NCBI GenBank assembly: GCA_000432735.1 | Contig: FR887770.1 | Span: 42,596-50,850 of the forward strand | Length of the DNA stretch: 8,255 nucleotides | Source: Bacteroides sp. CAG:443 | GTDB lineage: Bacteria; Bacteroidota; Bacteroidia; Bacteroidales; Bacteroidaceae | Direction: 5' to 3' | Part shown: one piece after another, positions 7,263 through 8,255 of the stretch | Numbering within the stretch: the first letter of the stretch is position 1 | How the letters are laid out: the number at the start of each line of letters is the position of its first letter | Program-made: the position numbers and the translations under genes | The notes under the pieces: generated by a model | Databases searched by the model: none | What the model saw: the letters and a program-made list of their open reading frames with translations, nothing else | What the model was told of the DNA's origin: nothing

Positions 7263-7853
7263 TTAAAACAACATTTCAACTAGCTGAGGACGAAGAAATT
7301 CCTTGAAGTAATTTTCGAATTCCTCTTCACCAAAATTCACTTTATACGAACCATCTGCCGGTGAAACAGAGAAAAGTGCTTTAGACCCATTTACTTCTTC
7401 TATTCTGACTCCTTTATCGAGCAGGGACTTCACATTTGAGGCAAAATATTTTTTCAAAGCCTCTGCATCCTTTACAGATATGACAATGGGTTCATTTGCC
7501 GACCACTGAGCAGCCAGCGTTACAATAAATTTGTTGAAATAATCTTTATCTGCAATAAAACCTTTTACTGCATCCGAAACAGTCTGATTCGTCAATAAAT
7601 TAGTGATTTCTGTTTTCAGTGCATTCAGGGCTTGTCCCGCAAACAACTTCAATTCGGACTTTGTGTTCTCCGTCAATTCGTCAGCGGACTTACGAGCATT
7701 GGCAATGATGCCTTCAGCTTCTTTCTCCGCGTCAGCTATCAACTTCTGAGCTTTCTTCTGAGCCTCTTCGATAAGTCGCTGTGCTTCTTCATTACCCTTT
7801 TCCACCCCTTCACGATAAATCTTATCAGTGAGCTCCTGAATTTTGTTTTCCAT
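7263..7853 (-). CDS. atpE: V/A-type ATPase subunit E (peripheral stalk)
   Basis: This 196-residue protein is the stator stalk that holds the head against rotation. Residues 1 to about 75 form a long charged helix rich in Glu, Lys, Ala and Gln, with the right-handed coiled-coil look of E subunits (AEKEAEGIIANARKSADEL region). The C-terminal globular part (about 90-196) ends in FENYFKEFLRPQLVEMLF, matching the family ending RLxxELRPxVAxxLF. That half normally binds the N-terminal barrels of A and B. In known complexes E pairs with subunit G, but no G gene is present in this operon. It is the first gene of the operon, with a leader of about 60 nt that contains inverted repeats and lacks a Shine-Dalgarno. 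The start at 7853 is the only good methionine before the coiled coil. Confidence 0.94.
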   Translation of the reverse strand: MENKIQELTDKIYREGVEKGNEEAQRLIEEAQKKAQKLIADAEKEAEGIIANARKSADELTENTKSELKLFAGQALNALKTEITNLLTNQTVSDAVKGFIADKDYFNKFIVTLAAQWSANEPIVISVKDAEALKKYFASNVKSLLDKGVRIEEVNGSKALFSVSPADGSYKVNFGEEEFENYFKEFLRPQLVEMLF

Positions 7854-7869
7854 AATAATTATTAAACTT

Positions 7870-7913
7870 TAGTTTATAAACTTACAATTTTATCAATTGT
7901 AATTATTACAATT
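7870..7913 (-). repeat. Nested inverted repeats in the atpE leader
   Basis: AATTGTAAT (7895-7903) and ATTACAATT (7905-7913) form a perfect 9-bp inverted repeat with a one-base centre. A third copy, TTACAATT (7882-7889), is also complementary to 7895-7902, with a five-base loop. The middle element can therefore pair with either neighbour but not both. Adjoining it is a perfect 12-bp palindrome AGTTTATAAACT (7871-7882). The block sits just downstream of the candidate -7 element, so it could be an operator for a dimeric repressor or an RNA structure in the 5' leader. High AT content makes some such symmetry likely by chance. Confidence 0.5.
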
Positions 7914-7921
7914 TCTGAAGT

Positions 7922-7929
7922 CAAATATA
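7922..7929 (-). promoter_or_regulatory. Candidate -7 promoter element of the ATPase operon
   Basis: The minus strand reads TATATTTG (7929-7922), an exact match to the Bacteroides -7 consensus TAnnTTTG, about 70 nt upstream of the atpE start. The region 19-21 nt further upstream has no good TTTG -33 element (the nearest sequence is GTAG/GTGG), so only half of the consensus is met. Transcription would begin near 7915-7918 and give a leader of roughly 60-65 nt. It is the best placed match in the intergenic region. Confidence 0.5.
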
Positions 7930-8133
7930 CTAAATAAGCCTTAATCCACTACTATTTTAGAAGAAATATTTCGATAAGAATGGAAAGTTTTTAACCATAC
8001 AATAACAAATATGTAATACGCTAGAATTAAATATGTTTTGTAACACAAATTAAAAGAAGCCCTTTATTTGGTATTTAAATAAATAGACAAAATTGACTTT
8101 TCAGATTTAGGCTAACCCAACTTATACACATAT
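7930..8133. other. AT-rich intergenic region, no gene seen
   Basis: No convincing reading frame occurs on either strand. Low-complexity AT symmetry is present: TTTATTT (8063-8069) with AAATAAA (8077-8083), and the palindrome TATTTAAATA (8072-8081). On the plus strand, TTTG (8037-8040) followed 22 nt later by TTTATTTG (8063-8070) is a weak near-match to a Bacteroides promoter pointing towards the right edge. I see no tRNA, riboswitch or insertion sequence end. Confidence 0.5.
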
Positions 8134-8143
8134 ATGTATGTGT
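8126..8143. repeat. Short inverted repeat near the right-edge reading frame
   Basis: ACACATA (8126-8132) and TATGTGT (8137-8143) are perfect 7-bp complementary arms separated by TATG. The spacer includes an ATG (8134) that is one possible start of the right-edge plus-strand frame, so this could be an operator or a start-region hairpin. It is short and AT-rich, and its significance is uncertain. Confidence 0.3.
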
Positions 8144-8255
8144 TACTTTCTCAAAGGATAAGGCATTCTTATTGTTCAGACCTGCTAAAATTTATGCCCG
8201 ACCAACGAATCCCCCAGGCTGTACCCTGGTTACAGGAATTCTCAAGCAAAAGAAA
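8134..8255 (+). CDS. Possible start of an unidentified divergent gene (partial, weak)
   Basis: A plus-strand frame opens after a TAA at 8113-8115 and stays open to the right edge. It has ATG codons at 8134 and 8194. The later start gives 20 codons, beginning MPDQRIPQAVPWLQEF; base composition becomes less AT-rich around it, which fits coding sequence. I recognise no family. Two minus-strand frames are also open to the edge (with stops at 8192-8194 and 8169-8171), so the end of an upstream gene on the other strand is equally possible. The frame is too short to decide. Confidence 0.2.
   Translation, partial: MYVLLSQRIRHSYCSDLLKFMPDQRIPQAVPWLQEFSSKR

Noticed and set aside
7632..7865. Plus-strand 77-codon frame antisense to the start of atpE
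   Set aside because: Its Leu/Phe-rich product is the mirror of the Lys/Glu-rich AtpE coiled coil, a typical shadow that only imitates a membrane protein.
8211..8229. Hairpin CCAGG/CCTGG near the right edge as a terminator or RNA gene
   Set aside because: The stem is only 5 bp, there is no T-tract on either side, and no cloverleaf or known RNA motif could be made from the surrounding bases.

Overview
The window is a complete V/A-type (vacuolar/archaeal-type) rotary ATPase operon from a member of the Bacteroidales, most likely Bacteroides or a close relative. The assignment rests on four things: a moderate-GC genome with very AT-rich gaps; almost no Shine-Dalgarno sequences; a TAnnTTTG-type -7 promoter element ahead of the operon; and the gene set itself. 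No species can be named from the sequence alone.

Layout. All confident genes lie on the minus strand, so transcription runs from right to left. From the right: an AT-rich upstream region of about 400 bp with a candidate promoter and nested inverted repeats (7854-8255), which may hold the first codons of an unidentified plus-strand gene at the extreme right edge. Then come atpE (7263-7853), a DUF2764-type gene (6414-7253), atpA (4641-6398), atpB (3298-4617), atpD (2673-3278), atpI (868-2676) and atpK (368-829). Gaps are 9, 15, 23, 19, -4 (overlap) and 38 nt, as expected for one polycistronic unit. The operon ends in two hairpins, the second a strong intrinsic terminator (267-303). At the left edge, on the same strand, is the first 56 codons of a glycogen synthase of the eukaryote-like GT3 type.

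How the genes work together. AtpA (catalytic) and AtpB (non-catalytic) form the A3B3 head. AtpD is the central shaft, AtpE the peripheral stalk, AtpI the membrane stator with the essential arginine, and AtpK the double-hairpin proteolipid of the rotor ring. The operon lacks recognisable genes for subunits C (the shaft-to-ring adaptor), F (second shaft protein) and G (stalk partner of E). The DUF2764 protein sits between E and A, where many related operons carry C, and two of its segments resemble conserved patches of subunit C/d, so it is the best candidate adaptor.

Most interesting points. AtpK carries residues matching every sodium ligand of the Enterococcus hirae NtpK ring (L54, T57, Q58, Q106, E135), which predicts Na+ rather than H+ coupling. 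The machine is stripped of C, F and G. One start codon, that of atpI, has a textbook Shine-Dalgarno and an ATGA overlap in a genome that otherwise avoids Shine-Dalgarnos. The 5' leader of atpE has three copies of an 8-9 nt element that can form alternative hairpins.
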